Assembly (NCBI RefSeq): GCF_034427455.1
Contig: NZ_JAXQNN010000001.1
Coordinates: 682,001 to 746,000, forward strand
DNA: 64,000 nt
Reading direction: 5' to 3'
Source of the DNA: Jeotgalibacillus haloalkalitolerans
GTDB lineage: Bacteria; Bacillota; Bacilli; Bacillales; Jeotgalibacillaceae
A program made the translations under genes and the position numbers. Below the pieces are notes generated by a model. It searched no databases. It saw only the letters and a program-made list of their open reading frames with translations, and was not told where the DNA came from. Shown one piece after another: positions 9,443 to 24,228 of the stretch; positions within the stretch are counted from its first letter, which is position 1, and the number at the start of each line of letters is the position of its first letter.

Positions 9443-9833
9443 TGTGATACGGGGGGACGGAGGTTGCTGTATCTTTTATGCAGAATATGGGAGGGGTGGC
9501 TTGGTCGCCGAAGTGGCAAGAGCTGCGCGAAGGTGGTATTTCTAGTCATGAAGGGGTCAGTGATTTGGTTGACGGTGCGATACGCCCGGGTTGAATACAG
9601 TGGCTGCTGCAGTGAGTGTCATGAAAACGCCAACGGCCGGCATGATTGACCAGGCGGGGGAGTGAGCACGAAATTGATGTTGATATTCTATTTCGATCGT
9701 ACCGGCTATTTTTATGACTTTAAGAAACTAAATCCTTGTTACTGAAGAGCATGAAGAGGACATGGGAGATATCTGAGGTTCTTCATGCAGAATTTGGTAA
9801 AGTGATACATCACCTCCGTCCCCCTGTATCACA
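9443..9833. repeat. 391-bp interval bounded by 22-bp inverted repeats, MITE-like
   Basis: The 22-nt sequence at 9443-9464 (beginning TGTGATAC, core GGGGGACGGAGGT) recurs inverted at 9812-9833 with one mismatch. The 347 bp between them holds no convincing gene; the only long frame there lacks a ribosome-binding site. A degenerate copy of the GCATGAAGAGG motif shared by other intergenic repeats is near 9752. No target-site duplication was seen, so mobility is unproven. Confidence 0.45.
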
Positions 9834-9912
9834 AAACACTCCCCAAAAGAAAAAGTGTCTAAAATGTGATAAGCTTAAGAGGAACTGAGAATCCTAAAAA
9901 GGGGTCGTTTTC

Positions 9913-10365
9913 ATGAGGATTTTGTTTATTTGTACAGGGAATACTTGCCGCAGTCCGATGGCTGAAGCAATTTTAAATCATAGAGGTGAGCCGCATATGG
10001 AGGTGCGTTCTGCCGGTCTTTTTGCGATGGAAGGCGGGATGGCATCACATAATGCGCAGCAGGTGCTTGAGGAAAATGGTCTGGCGCATGATCACCGCTC
10101 GCATTCTGTTACGCAGGCTGATGTGCACTGGGCGGATTATGTGTTCGCTATGACGAGTTCGCATAAAGCAATGCTGATGGAGCAGTTTCCGTTTGCAGCT
10201 GACCGTATTTTTACACTGAAGGAATTTTCCTCAGAGCGCGGGCTGGATGTGTCGGATCCGTATGGCGGTTCGGTTGAAGTATACCGCTCCACTTTTAACG
10301 AGTTAAACAGATTAATGGATAGCATGCTGAAAAACCTTAATAAACAGGAACAGGGAGGATTTTAA
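9913..10365 (+). CDS. ywlE: protein-arginine phosphatase
   Basis: YwlE removes phosphate from phospho-arginine residues placed by the McsB kinase on stress and degradation targets. The 150-aa protein carries the low-molecular-weight phosphatase loop CTGNTCRS at residues 7-14. Position 11 is Thr, the residue known to give YwlE its arginine-phosphate preference over tyrosine phosphatases, and the general acid Asp is in SDPYGG. A ribosome-binding site AAGGGGT precedes the ATG. It is followed 1 bp later by rpiB as in B. subtilis. Confidence 0.93.
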   Translation: MRILFICTGNTCRSPMAEAILNHRGEPHMEVRSAGLFAMEGGMASHNAQQVLEENGLAHDHRSHSVTQADVHWADYVFAMTSSHKAMLMEQFPFAADRIFTLKEFSSERGLDVSDPYGGSVEVYRSTFNELNRLMDSMLKNLNKQEQGGF

Positions 10366-10366
10366 T

Positions 10367-10807
10367 ATGAAAGTCGCATTAGCATCTGATCATGGTGGTA
10401 CGAATCTGCGTAAGGAAATTGCAGATCTTTTAAAGGAAATGAATATTGAATTTGAAGATTTCGGCTGTGACTGTGAGGGATCAGTTGATTATCCTGATTA
10501 CGCATTGCCGGTTGCTGAAAAAGTGGCAGCTGGTGAATTTGACCGCGGAATTCTGATCTGCGGTACTGGTATTGGCATGAGTATTGCAGCGAATAAAGTA
10601 AAAGGCATCCGCTGTGCACTTGTACACGATACGTTCAGCGCGAAAGCAACGCGTGGTCATAACGATTCGAATATGCTTGCGATGGGCGAGCGTGTCATTG
10701 GTCCGGGGCTTGCGCGTGAAATTGCATCGATCTGGCTTCAGGGAGAATTTGAAGGCGGACGCCATGAGAATCGTATTAACAAAATGAGTGAGTATGAAGC
10801 GAAGTAA
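10367..10807 (+). CDS. rpiB: ribose-5-phosphate isomerase B
   Basis: RpiB interconverts ribulose-5-phosphate and ribose-5-phosphate in the pentose phosphate pathway. The 146-aa protein has the N-terminal SDHGG motif and the catalytic-Cys loop CGTGIGMSIAANK near residue 65, then RCALVHDTFSAKATRGHND. It follows ywlE immediately, with AGGGAGG inside the ywlE 3' end as ribosome-binding site. An alternative RpiB/LacAB-family sugar isomerase function is unlikely given the conserved locus. Confidence 0.93.
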   Translation: MKVALASDHGGTNLRKEIADLLKEMNIEFEDFGCDCEGSVDYPDYALPVAEKVAAGEFDRGILICGTGIGMSIAANKVKGIRCALVHDTFSAKATRGHNDSNMLAMGERVIGPGLAREIASIWLQGEFEGGRHENRINKMSEYEAK

Positions 10808-10849
10808 TTATAGAAATCTGCTGAGATAAAGACAGTTCATGTGAATGCA

Positions 10850-10978
10850 CAGCTGATGGTTGGAGTGGAAGGGGGCGACTCCGGGACAGCGGGAAGCTGA
10901 GACCCCGCAAGGCGAAGCCTGAGGAGGCTCAGCAACCACCGTCCGGAAAGCGTCCCCCTGAAGCGGAAACTATCAGCC
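10850..10978 (+). repeat. dispersed GC-rich intergenic repeat, copy 1 (between rpiB and ywlG)
   Basis: The core reads GGCGACTCCGGGAC, GAGACCCCGCAAGG, GAAGCCTGAGGAGGCTCAGC and GTCCGGAAAGCGTCC. GCCT-GAGG-AGGC is self-complementary, so an RNA copy would fold. Similar cores are at 21226, 34691, 48732, 51047 (inverted) and 51373. Repeats with this type of core are familiar in Bacillales genomes. Confidence 0.8.
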
Positions 10979-11014
10979 CATCTTAACAGAACCAAATAGA
11001 AAGAAGGGCTTGCA

Positions 11015-11548
11015 ATGAACCAGGAATTGCTGTCGATTCTTCAGGAATATCAGGAACAGGCTTTGTTAAAAGAGGGGCAGTTGTTTGTCATCGGCTGTTC
11101 AACGTCAGAAGTCATCGGTCGTAAAATCGGCACATCCGGAACAGATGAGGTTGCTGAATCGCTTTTTAAAGCATTTGAAAGATTTGCCGCAGATACCGGT
11201 GTGCATCTTGTATTTCAGGGATGTGAACACATTAATCGTGCGCTGATCGTGGAGCGGGAAACAGCAGAACGTTACAGCCTTGATGAAGTAACCGTCGTTC
11301 CTGTTCGAAAAGCAGGCGGTGCAATGGCTTCATATGCATATCGTCATATGAAGAATCCGGTTGCAGTGGAGCGCATTCAGGCACACGGGGGCATCGATAT
11401 TGGCGATACGCTGATCGGCATGCACCTGAAGCCGGTCGCCGTACCGGTCCGTGTTACTGCAAAATCACTAGGTGAAGCCCATATTACACTTGCGCGTACC
11501 AGACCAAAACTCGTTGGCGGTGCACGTGCTGTGTACGAACTTGAATAG
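11015..11548 (+). CDS. ywlG: UPF0340 family protein
   Basis: The 177-aa protein matches the YwlG/UPF0340 family (TIGR01440) in length, in motifs such as FVIGCSTSEVIG near residue 25 and QGCEHINRALIVERE near 70, and in position between rpiB and glyA. The family has no established function; it lies in loci for pentose phosphate and one-carbon metabolism. No membrane segment or signal peptide is visible. An AAGAAGGG ribosome-binding site precedes the ATG, and a terminator follows. Confidence 0.88.
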   Translation: MNQELLSILQEYQEQALLKEGQLFVIGCSTSEVIGRKIGTSGTDEVAESLFKAFERFAADTGVHLVFQGCEHINRALIVERETAERYSLDEVTVVPVRKAGGAMASYAYRHMKNPVAVERIQAHGGIDIGDTLIGMHLKPVAVPVRVTAKSLGEAHITLARTRPKLVGGARAVYELE

Positions 11549-11557
11549 ATAGATGGA

Positions 11558-11586
11558 CAACCGGTCTGAGGAGGCCGGTTGTTTTT
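11558..11586 (+). terminator. terminator after ywlG
   Basis: CAACCGG and CCGGTTG flank a short loop (11558-11582) and run into GTTTTT, 10 bp after the ywlG stop. Confidence 0.8.
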
Positions 11587-11699
11587 CTGAAATGAAAAAA
11601 TACAAAAGATCATAAAAGATTTTTGAAAAATATTCGTCTTTTCGCATGAAAACTTATATGTAAGCGTATAACAACACCCTTTTTGTCAAAAACTCCATT

Positions 11700-11727
11700 T
11701 TCACAATCATCAAAAACGTGTTAAGAT
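11700..11727 (+). promoter_or_regulatory. sigma-A promoter of glyA
   Basis: TTCACA (11700-11705), a 16-bp spacer and TAAGAT (11722-11727) lie 58 bp before the glyA ATG. A convincing PurR box was not found. Confidence 0.5.
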
Positions 11728-11785
11728 GAAGTAGATTTTTGACCAAAGACGGGAAACAGTCCCGGGACATGAGGGAGGATTCACA

Positions 11786-13021
11786 ATGAATAAGATTCAA
11801 CAGCAGGATCAGGCATTATTCGAAGCAATGCAGGATGAACTGAAGCGTCAGCGTACGAAAATCGAGCTGATCGCTTCAGAGAATTTTGTAAGTGAAGCAG
11901 TCATGGAAGCGCAAGGATCAGTACTGACAAACAAATACGCAGAAGGTTACCCTGGACGCCGCTACTATGGTGGCTGCGAGCACGTGGATGTAGCTGAAAA
12001 CCTTGCACGCGACCGCGCGAAAGAAATTTTCGGCGCAGAGCATGCAAACGTTCAGCCGCACTCAGGTGCACAGGCTAATATGGCTGTCTATTTCTCAGTA
12101 CTAAAGCCGGGCGACACGGTTCTTGGTATGAACCTGTCTCATGGAGGTCACTTAACGCACGGAAGTCCAGTAAACTTCAGTGGTGAACTATATAATTTTG
12201 TCGAGTACGGTGTAGGTGAAAAAGACGAGCGCATCGATTATGAGGATGTTCGTCAAAAAGCGCTTGAGCATAAGCCGAAGATGATCGTAGCCGGTGCAAG
12301 TGCATATTCACGTACAATCGATTTCGCTAAATTCCGTGAAATCGCTGATGAAGTGGACGCATATCTGATGGTGGATATGGCGCATATCGCAGGACTTGTG
12401 GCAACTGGTGCACACCCGTCTCCAGTCCCACACGCACATTTCGTTACAACCACAACGCACAAAACACTTCGCGGACCGCGCGGAGGCATGATTCTTTGTA
12501 AGGAAGAATTCGCGAAAAAGATCGATAAGTCCATTTTCCCTGGCGTTCAGGGTGGACCGCTCATGCACGTCATTGCTGCAAAAGCAGTAGCATTCGGTGA
12601 AGCACTGAAGCCAGAATTCAAAGACTATATCGATCAGGTTGTTAAAAATGCGAAGGCAATGGCAGAAGCATTTAAGAAAAACGGAATCGACATCGTCTCA
12701 GACGGCACTGATAACCACCTTGTACTTGTGAATCTGCGCTCACTGAACCTGACAGGTAAAGTTGCAGAAAAAGTACTTGATGATATCGGCATCACTGTTA
12801 ACAAAAACACAATCCCATTCGACCCTGAAAGCCCGTTCGTCACAAGCGGTATCCGTATCGGAACACCAGCTGTCACATCACGCGGCTTCAAGGAAAAAGA
12901 AATGGAAGAAATCGCTGAACTGATCGCAGAAGCACTTAAAAATCACGAAGACGAAGCAAAGCTGAAAGAAGCTGCAGCAAAAGTCGAAGAGATTACAAGC
13001 CGCTTTGCGTTATACGAGTAA
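11786..13021 (+). CDS. glyA: serine hydroxymethyltransferase
   Basis: GlyA converts serine and tetrahydrofolate to glycine and 5,10-methylene-tetrahydrofolate, the main one-carbon source for purines, thymidylate and methionine. The 411-aa protein has the fold-type I PLP signature [15 protein letters not shown] with Lys226 as the Schiff-base lysine, the substrate-binding IELIASENF near residue 26, and [11 protein letters not shown] around 195. A GAGGGAGG site precedes the start. It is preceded and followed by terminators, so it is probably a single-gene transcript. Confidence 0.98.
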   Translation: MNKIQQQDQALFEAMQDELKRQRTKIELIASENFVSEAVMEAQGSVLTNKYAEGYPGRRYYGGCEHVDVAENLARDRAKEIFGAEHANVQPHSGAQANMAVYFSVLKPGDTVLGMNLSHGGHLTHGSPVNFSGELYNFVEYGVGEKDERIDYEDVRQKALEHKPKMIVAGASAYSRTIDFAKFREIADEVDAYLMVDMAHIAGLVATGAHPSPVPHAHFVTTTTHKTLRGPRGGMILCKEEFAKKIDKSIFPGVQGGPLMHVIAAKAVAFGEALKPEFKDYIDQVVKNAKAMAEAFKKNGIDIVSDGTDNHLVLVNLRSLNLTGKVAEKVLDDIGITVNKNTIPFDPESPFVTSGIRIGTPAVTSRGFKEKEMEEIAELIAEALKNHEDEAKLKEAAAKVEEITSRFALYE

Positions 13022-13029
13022 AATCTGGA

Positions 13030-13056
13030 GGCTGTCCTTAATGGGCAGTCTTTTTT
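13030..13056 (+). terminator. terminator after glyA
   Basis: GGCTGTCC (13030-13037) pairs with GGGCAGTC (13043-13050) allowing G-U pairs, followed by six T residues. Confidence 0.75.
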
Positions 13057-13114
13057 AGTTGTTTGAGACATGAAACGGGTGAGGTTTAGGGTGGATATGA
13101 CCACAAAACCGGTG

Positions 13115-13365
13115 GAAAGCAACAACCAGGCTCGGAATAGCGACAAGAACCCGGGTGTATCGCTACAACCACAGCAGGAATTGCTACATCCCGGGCGGAA
13201 ACAGCGACAAGGTCACGAAGTCGCCCTGCATGCCCTTTGGAAACAGTCTTTTAGTGTCTCAAGGGCATGAAGAGGGTATGGTGCAGGTCAGATATGACGA
13301 GAGAATCGATAGAAAGCAACAACCAGGCCCGGAATAGCGACAAGAACCCGGGTGTATCACTACAA
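13115..13365. repeat. tandem duplicated intergenic repeat with CCCGGG-centred palindromes
   Basis: A 54-bp sequence at 13115-13168 recurs with three changes at 13312-13365, offset 197 bp. Each copy contains TAGCGA, CCCGGG and TCGCTA in an imperfect palindrome. A third, weaker version lies near 13184-13206. The interval also holds CAAGGGCATGAAGAGGG at 13260-13276, a sequence shared with the repeat loci at 25.8, 39.6, 39.9, 41.1 and 52.8 kb. I see no gene between 13060 and 13560. Confidence 0.7.
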
Positions 13366-13586
13366 TTTTAGAGCGGATTGCTACATTCCGAACGAAAACA
13401 GTGACACTCCCATTAAGCTCCCCTGCACACAAACCGTCAAAATATTTAGTACAATTACCATTCCGTAACACTTACCATACATTATACGAACCTTTCTTGT
13501 AAAAAACCTGTAAGTATGATAACTTTCGTAAGGATTTGCTTTATAATAATATGAAGAAATGCATTTACATAAAAGGAGTGACAGGT

Positions 13587-14216
13587 GTGGGAAAAGTATA
13601 CGTATTTGATCATCCGCTGATTCAGCACAAGCTGACGCACATCCGCGATGAGCAGACTGGAACAAAGGATTTTCGTGAACTTGTAGATGAAGTCGCAACA
13701 CTAATGGCATTTGAAATCACACGTGACCTTCCAATGGAAGAAATCGATCTGAAAACGCCAGTTAGTCAGACGAAAGGTAAAGTACTTTCCGGTAAGAAGC
13801 TTGCGATCGTGCCAATTCTTCGTGCAGGAATCGGGATGGTAGATGGCATTCTGAAAATGATCCCGGCAGCAAAAGTTGGCCACGTTGGACTATACCGTGA
13901 CCCTGAAACATTAAAGCCGGTTGAATATTACGTGAAACTTCCTTCAGACGTTGAAGAGCGTGACTTCATTTTAGTTGACCCAATGCTTGCAACAGGCGGA
14001 TCAGCAGTTGAAGCGATCAATTCCCTGAAAAAGCGCGGTGCAAAGAATATCAAATTCCTATGTCTTGTAGCAGCACCAGAAGGCGTTGAAGAAATTAAAA
14101 AAGAACATGATGATGTAGACATTTATATTGCAGCCCTTGATGAAAAGCTGAACGAAAAAGGTTATATTGTCCCTGGTCTTGGAGACGCAGGCGACAGACT
14201 ATTCGGAACAAAATAA
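13587..14216 (+). CDS. upp: uracil phosphoribosyltransferase
   Basis: Upp makes UMP from uracil and PRPP in pyrimidine salvage. I start it at the GTG at 13587 (209 aa, family length; N-terminus [20 protein letters not shown]). A longer frame from 13536 adds residues not in the family and ignores the AAAGGAG site 8 bp before the GTG. The PRPP-binding loop [15 protein letters not shown] and the uracil-binding [13 protein letters not shown] are intact. A TATAAT at 13542-13547 is a likely -10 with a weak -35. The next gene, mnaA, follows after 24 bp. Confidence 0.97.
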   Translation: MGKVYVFDHPLIQHKLTHIRDEQTGTKDFRELVDEVATLMAFEITRDLPMEEIDLKTPVSQTKGKVLSGKKLAIVPILRAGIGMVDGILKMIPAAKVGHVGLYRDPETLKPVEYYVKLPSDVEERDFILVDPMLATGGSAVEAINSLKKRGAKNIKFLCLVAAPEGVEEIKKEHDDVDIYIAALDEKLNEKGYIVPGLGDAGDRLFGTK

Positions 14217-14240
14217 GCGAAACCGTTAAAGGAGAAAACA

Positions 14241-15386
14241 ATGTCAAAACGTATAAAAGTGATGACGATTTTCGGCACAAGACCGGAAGCAATTAAAATG
14301 GCACCATTAGTACTTGAGCTTAAAAAACAGGACCAGTATTTCGAGCCGATTGTAACTGTAACGGCTCAGCACAGACAAATGCTTGATCAGGTAATGGATA
14401 TTTTCGGGATCACACCTGACCACGATTTAAATATCATGAAAGACCGACAGACGCTAACTGGTATCACAACACGTGCGCTTGAAGGCCTTGACCGTATTAT
14501 GAAAGAAACAAAACCTGATATCGTACTTGTTCACGGTGATACAACGACTACATTCGTTGCTGGACTCGCAGCATTTTACAATCAGATCGCAGTCGGACAC
14601 GTGGAAGCAGGACTTCGTACGTGGAATAAATATTCTCCGTACCCTGAAGAGATGAACCGTCAGCTGACAGGTGTAATGGCGGATCTGCATTTTGCTCCAA
14701 CCGATCAGTCAGCGGATAACCTGATTCAGGAGAATAAGCCTGAAGAAAATATCTTTGTTACTGGTAATACAGCAATCGACGCACTATCGACGACTGTAAA
14801 TGAAGACTATCAGAGCGATATTCTTGATCAGTTAAATGGTGACCGCCTGATTCTTGTAACAGCACACCGCAGAGAAAACCTTGGTGAGCCGATGAAAAAT
14901 ATGTTCCGTGCAATTAAACGCGTGGTCGATGAGCAGAAAGATGTTCAGGTCGTATACCCTGTTCACCTGAACCCTGCTGTCCGTGAAATCGCCCAGGACA
15001 TTCTTGGTGGAGATGATCGTATTCACCTGATCGATCCGCTTGATGTGATTGATTTCCACAACTTTGCATCAAAAGCGTACCTGATTCTGACTGACTCAGG
15101 CGGCGTGCAGGAAGAAGCGCCTTCACTTGGTGTCCCTGTACTTGTACTGCGTGATACAACTGAACGTCCTGAAGGTATCGCAGCAGGCACGCTGAAGCTT
15201 GCAGGAATCGAAGAGGAACAGATCTACAATATGGCAACAGAACTGCTGACAGATGACGCAGCCTACCAGGCCATGTCAAAAGCATCCAATCCATATGGTG
15301 ACGGTAAAGCCTCTGCCCGTATTGCAGAAGCGATCCGCTACTATTTTAAAGAAACAGATCAGCGCCCGGACACATTCCGCGTGTAA
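14241..15386 (+). CDS. mnaA: UDP-N-acetylglucosamine 2-epimerase (non-hydrolysing)
   Basis: MnaA (WecB type) interconverts UDP-GlcNAc and UDP-ManNAc, the donor for the wall teichoic acid linkage unit. The 381-aa protein shows FGTRPEAIKMAPL at the N-terminus, LVHGDTTTTF near residue 96, TAHRRENLGEP near 210 and LTDSGGVQEEAPSLGVPVL near 283. It follows upp closely, as in B. subtilis. Teichoic acid polymerisation genes at the far end of this window (tagF-like, tagD) would use the same pathway. Confidence 0.95.
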   Translation: MSKRIKVMTIFGTRPEAIKMAPLVLELKKQDQYFEPIVTVTAQHRQMLDQVMDIFGITPDHDLNIMKDRQTLTGITTRALEGLDRIMKETKPDIVLVHGDTTTTFVAGLAAFYNQIAVGHVEAGLRTWNKYSPYPEEMNRQLTGVMADLHFAPTDQSADNLIQENKPEENIFVTGNTAIDALSTTVNEDYQSDILDQLNGDRLILVTAHRRENLGEPMKNMFRAIKRVVDEQKDVQVVYPVHLNPAVREIAQDILGGDDRIHLIDPLDVIDFHNFASKAYLILTDSGGVQEEAPSLGVPVLVLRDTTERPEGIAAGTLKLAGIEEEQIYNMATELLTDDAAYQAMSKASNPYGDGKASARIAEAIRYYFKETDQRPDTFRV

Positions 15387-15388
15387 GA

Positions 15389-15425
15389 GAAATCCCGCTC
15401 CTGGATCAGGGGCGGGATTTCTTTT
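15389..15425 (+). terminator. terminator after mnaA
   Basis: GAAATCCCGC (15389-15398) pairs with GCGGGATTTC (15412-15421) and continues as TTTTA. Confidence 0.85.
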
Positions 15426-15453
15426 ATCGTGAGGCAAGGCTGAAAAAATCAAT

Positions 15454-15531
15454 AGGCGATTGAATAAACTGAAAAGGTGTAAGAATCATTCCAAAAGGTG
15501 ATTGAATTACCAGACAAGGTGTAAGAATTAA
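15454..15531 (+). repeat. 21-bp-period AGGTGAT array, locus 1
   Basis: Four modules begin AGGCGATTGAAT, AGGTGTAAGAAT, AGGTGATTGAAT and AGGTGTAAGAAT at exact 21-bp steps. The arrangement matches the arrays at 25.7, 39.4-40.1, 41.2, 45.1 and 52.9 kb. The rest of 15427-15719 holds no convincing gene. Confidence 0.7.
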
Positions 15532-15719
15532 AAACCGCACACCGCCCCCCAATACACACCCCCTATGCCTCAACCCAAACCCCACAATCACCACCCGCCC
15601 AAAGGACATACCAAACCACAAAAAACAACTCTCAAGCACCACCCAAAATCCCGGTTTGTCAAAAATGTGAACACACATACATCTATATGTGATCAATTGA
15701 ACTTTTTGTCGAGATCGCG

Positions 15720-15748
15720 TTGACATCATTTAGTGCCTATTGTATGCT
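15720..15748 (+). promoter_or_regulatory. sigma-A promoter of the atp operon
   Basis: TTGACA (15720-15725), a 17-bp spacer and TATGCT (15743-15748) lie 102 bp before atpZ. A second TATAAT at 15758 lacks a -35 partner. Confidence 0.65.
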
Positions 15749-15849
15749 TTTAAAGGGTATAATGATAAGGTTTTCATAGGTGCAAAAAAGCATGTAAAAC
15801 CTTACAATATCCGCCCTCAATTTCATTCTCAGATTGTGAGGATGCACTC

Positions 15850-16068
15850 ATGCGTCAAACCAGACGTCCGTTCCATGCGATGGTCCTTTATTCGGCCATT
15901 CTGTCACAATTAACTGGTTCCGTACTCATCGGTATTTTCGGTGGAAGATGGCTTGATCGCCAGACGGAAACAGAACCGCTGTTTATGATCATCGGATTAC
16001 TTCTGGGTTTATCAGCAGGAATCTATGCGATGCTTCGCACAGTGAAACAATTCGACTCAGGAGAGTAG
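15850..16068 (+). CDS. atpZ: AtpZ-like small membrane protein of the ATP synthase operon
   Basis: The 72-aa protein has two predicted membrane helices (about 12-32 and 44-62) joined by a loop with GGRWLDRQTETEPLF, the AtpZ/AtpI-type signature. It is the first gene of the operon and precedes atpI by 4 bp. Members of this family have been proposed to help c-ring assembly or Mg2+ supply; which applies here is not shown by the sequence. A GTGAGGAT site precedes the ATG. Confidence 0.8.
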   Translation: MRQTRRPFHAMVLYSAILSQLTGSVLIGIFGGRWLDRQTETEPLFMIIGLLLGLSAGIYAMLRTVKQFDSGE

Positions 16069-16072
16069 CTAA

Positions 16073-16459
16073 ATGCCTGACATCAGAAAGCATTTTTTGC
16101 GGTACACCAAGTACATATTTTACTTGTTATCGATTTTTGTCCTCGGCTTCGGGTTCACACCTTTCCCGGATGTTTTTCTCGGTCTGATACTGGGAACTTC
16201 TTTCAGCCTGCTCAATCTTTGGCTGATGAAGAACAGAATGGAAAAGTTTGATCGTGCGATGGACGAAGGCAGAAAAGTGCGTTCGCTTGGAACACTATCA
16301 CGTATGGCCTCAGCAGGAGTAGCGGTGCTGATTGCACTGGAATTTCCGGAACTCATTCATTTGATTTCCACTGTATTTGGATTAATGATGGTTTATTTCG
16401 TCATTATGATAGATTATTTATTGCAGCAAGTCCTACACAAGAAGCGGGAAGAGAGGTGA
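16073..16459 (+). CDS. atpI: ATP synthase subunit I
   Basis: The 128-aa protein contains four likely membrane helices and matches the ATP-synthase I family in size and position just before atpB. Subunit I is not part of the final enzyme; it is thought to chaperone c-ring assembly. The start lies 4 bp after atpZ and the ribosome-binding site AGGAGAG is inside the atpZ 3' end. Confidence 0.85.
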   Translation: MPDIRKHFLRYTKYIFYLLSIFVLGFGFTPFPDVFLGLILGTSFSLLNLWLMKNRMEKFDRAMDEGRKVRSLGTLSRMASAGVAVLIALEFPELIHLISTVFGLMMVYFVIMIDYLLQQVLHKKREER

Positions 16460-16464
16460 AATAA

Positions 16465-17175
<711 letters not shown>

Positions 17176-17185
17176 TATATTTACC

Positions 17186-17202
17186 TGTTCAGATACTGAA
17201 CA
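17186..17202 (+). other. hairpin in atpB-atpE intercistronic region
   Basis: TGTTCAG, a 3-nt loop ATA and CTGAACA form a perfect stem in a 77-bp AU-rich leader ending in AAGGAGGAT. It could mark an mRNA processing or stabilisation point ahead of the highly translated atpE. No T-tract follows, so it is not a terminator. Confidence 0.5.
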
Positions 17203-17237
17203 AACATCTTAAACAAAAAATTATTTACCCACACTAA

Positions 17238-17477
<240 letters not shown>

Positions 17478-17495
17478 TTCATTACACGTTAAAAT

Positions 17496-17531
17496 GGCGA
17501 AGATCATTCCTAGCGAACCTTCGCCTTTTTT
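17496..17531 (+). terminator. terminator-like hairpin between atpE and atpF
   Basis: GGCGAAG (17496-17502) pairs with CTTCGCC (17519-17525) and is followed by six T residues. It lies 18 bp after the atpE stop and 128 bp before atpF, inside what must be one operon, so it probably acts as a partial terminator or 3'-end stabiliser. Confidence 0.65.
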
Positions 17532-17631
17532 CAGAGTAACAGTTGTTTATCACTTTAAACGTTAAAGGTTAGTTGGTTCCCGTAGTGGAATTCAACGCAC
17601 ATCTTATTAATATGAAACTTTCCGTATTTGA

Positions 17632-18710
<1,079 letters not shown>

Positions 18711-18724
18711 GATCCACGAAATGA

Positions 18725-20245
<1,521 letters not shown>

Positions 20246-20278
20246 TTAAACCGGCAATTCAACATTAAAGGGTGGTGA

Positions 20279-21148
<870 letters not shown>

Positions 21149-21225
21149 TAAAGTTCAGAATGGCTTCTTTCATTCTTAACAGTTTGAGGCAGCTGTGACT
21201 GAAACGTATTAAGACTTACCCAGAG

Positions 21226-22837
<1,612 letters not shown>

Positions 22838-22841
22838 TTAG

Positions 22842-23264
<423 letters not shown>

Positions 23265-23271
23265 CTGATTC

Positions 23272-23329
23272 AACCGGCACCCTCCCCGGAATGGCTAACA
23301 TGCCAGGCCGGTAAGGGGGCCGGTTTTTT
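23272..23329 (+). terminator. terminator of the atp operon
   Basis: AACCGGC at 23272-23278 pairs with GCCGGTT at 23319-23325; CCCT/AGGG extends the stem, a nested CCGG hairpin fills the loop, and T residues follow. Confidence 0.85.
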
Positions 23330-23545
23330 ATTTGAGCCACATGGTTTATCTCTGATAAAAAACAGGTAATAAATTATGGTTGAAATGAAAGAATGAAATC
23401 ATTATTTACTACGGCTACAATCAGCCCTGTTTTAAGAGGACTGACATCATACTTTATGAGCATTTTCACAAACTACGGACAGATTCTCATGGATTTCTAA
23501 GAATTCTTTGGTAGAATGGCAAAGTTGGCAGAAAGGGGTCAGTAT

Positions 23546-23776
23546 ATGGCAGAGTTCGGACAGCAGGCGCTTTTAAGCATGCTTATCCATTTAACATTTA
23601 TCGCATTAACTTTCTGGTCGATGCAGGCGCTTCGTTTCGACAAAGCGATCCGGCCAAACAGGGTATTTCAGGCAAGGGTACTGTTTATCCTTGTGAGCAT
23701 TGCAATCGGCTCCACAGTCGCCAATTTCTTCTTATCATATACAACGTGGTCTCAGCAGCTGCCATATCTCTGGTAG
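23546..23776 (+). CDS. ywzB: DUF1146 membrane protein (YwzB family)
   Basis: The 76-aa protein has two membrane helices (about 8-28 and 44-66) and matches the YwzB/DUF1146 family by size, the LTFWSMQALRFDK segment and position between atpC and murA. I start at the ATG at 23546, 7 bp after AAAGGGG; an upstream ATG at 23516 has no ribosome-binding site. The family's function is unknown. Confidence 0.8.
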   Translation: MAEFGQQALLSMLIHLTFIALTFWSMQALRFDKAIRPNRVFQARVLFILVSIAIGSTVANFFLSYTTWSQQLPYLW

Positions 23777-24228
23777 GCACAAAATTGTCACAATGTAAAG
23801 GTTTTCATAAAGGAAAACCATTGATTTTTCAAAAAATGTGATTTTTATAACTACCAAATCAGGAAGATATGGTTTAAATTTATAAGGATGTGGAATAGTC
23901 AACCATGTGACATTAAACCGGCAGGGGCTATCTTGAACTCTTCATATATAAGAGAACTGAGTTTTTGTAAAGACAGTGGATCTGTCGATAAGTACTGTAT
24001 GGCATGTGAAAAAATTGTCAAATTGCCATGAATCATGACTTTCTTCTCTTGTATAAAAGAGTTCTAGAATGATAAGATTTGTAATGTTTTAGTTTTTTAA
24101 AAGTTTACTTGTTTATGAGACGATTATTGGATTAGCCTATTGCGCGATTGAAGAGGACGATATCACTTCAGTCACTTACATTGAATATGAATAGTATTAT
24201 GAGAATGAAGACGCGGAGGGGAACTCAC
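23777..24228. other. 452-bp non-coding interval upstream of murA
   Basis: No gene is visible. A GGTTTTC/GAAAACC hairpin at 23800-23819 followed by a T-rich stretch may end ywzB transcripts. Two weak CTCTT...AAGAG hairpins lie near 23940 and 24047. As I recall, B. subtilis has ywmA and ywmB in the equivalent interval; neither is seen here. Confidence 0.5.

Noticed and set aside
9419-9649. 76-codon frame after the gal terminator
   Set aside because: It begins inside the terminator hairpin, has no ribosome-binding site and lies within the inverted-repeat interval.
11587-11699. PurR box upstream of glyA
   Set aside because: The best match has at least three mismatches to the PurBox, so it is not supported.
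13536-13586. 17-codon N-terminal extension of upp
   Set aside because: The extension covers the likely -10 box and the ribosome-binding site; the GTG at 13587 gives the family length.
24148-24228. 27-codon N-terminal extension of murA
   Set aside because: MurAA proteins start MEKIIVRGG, which the TTG at 24229 gives with a good GGAGGGG site.
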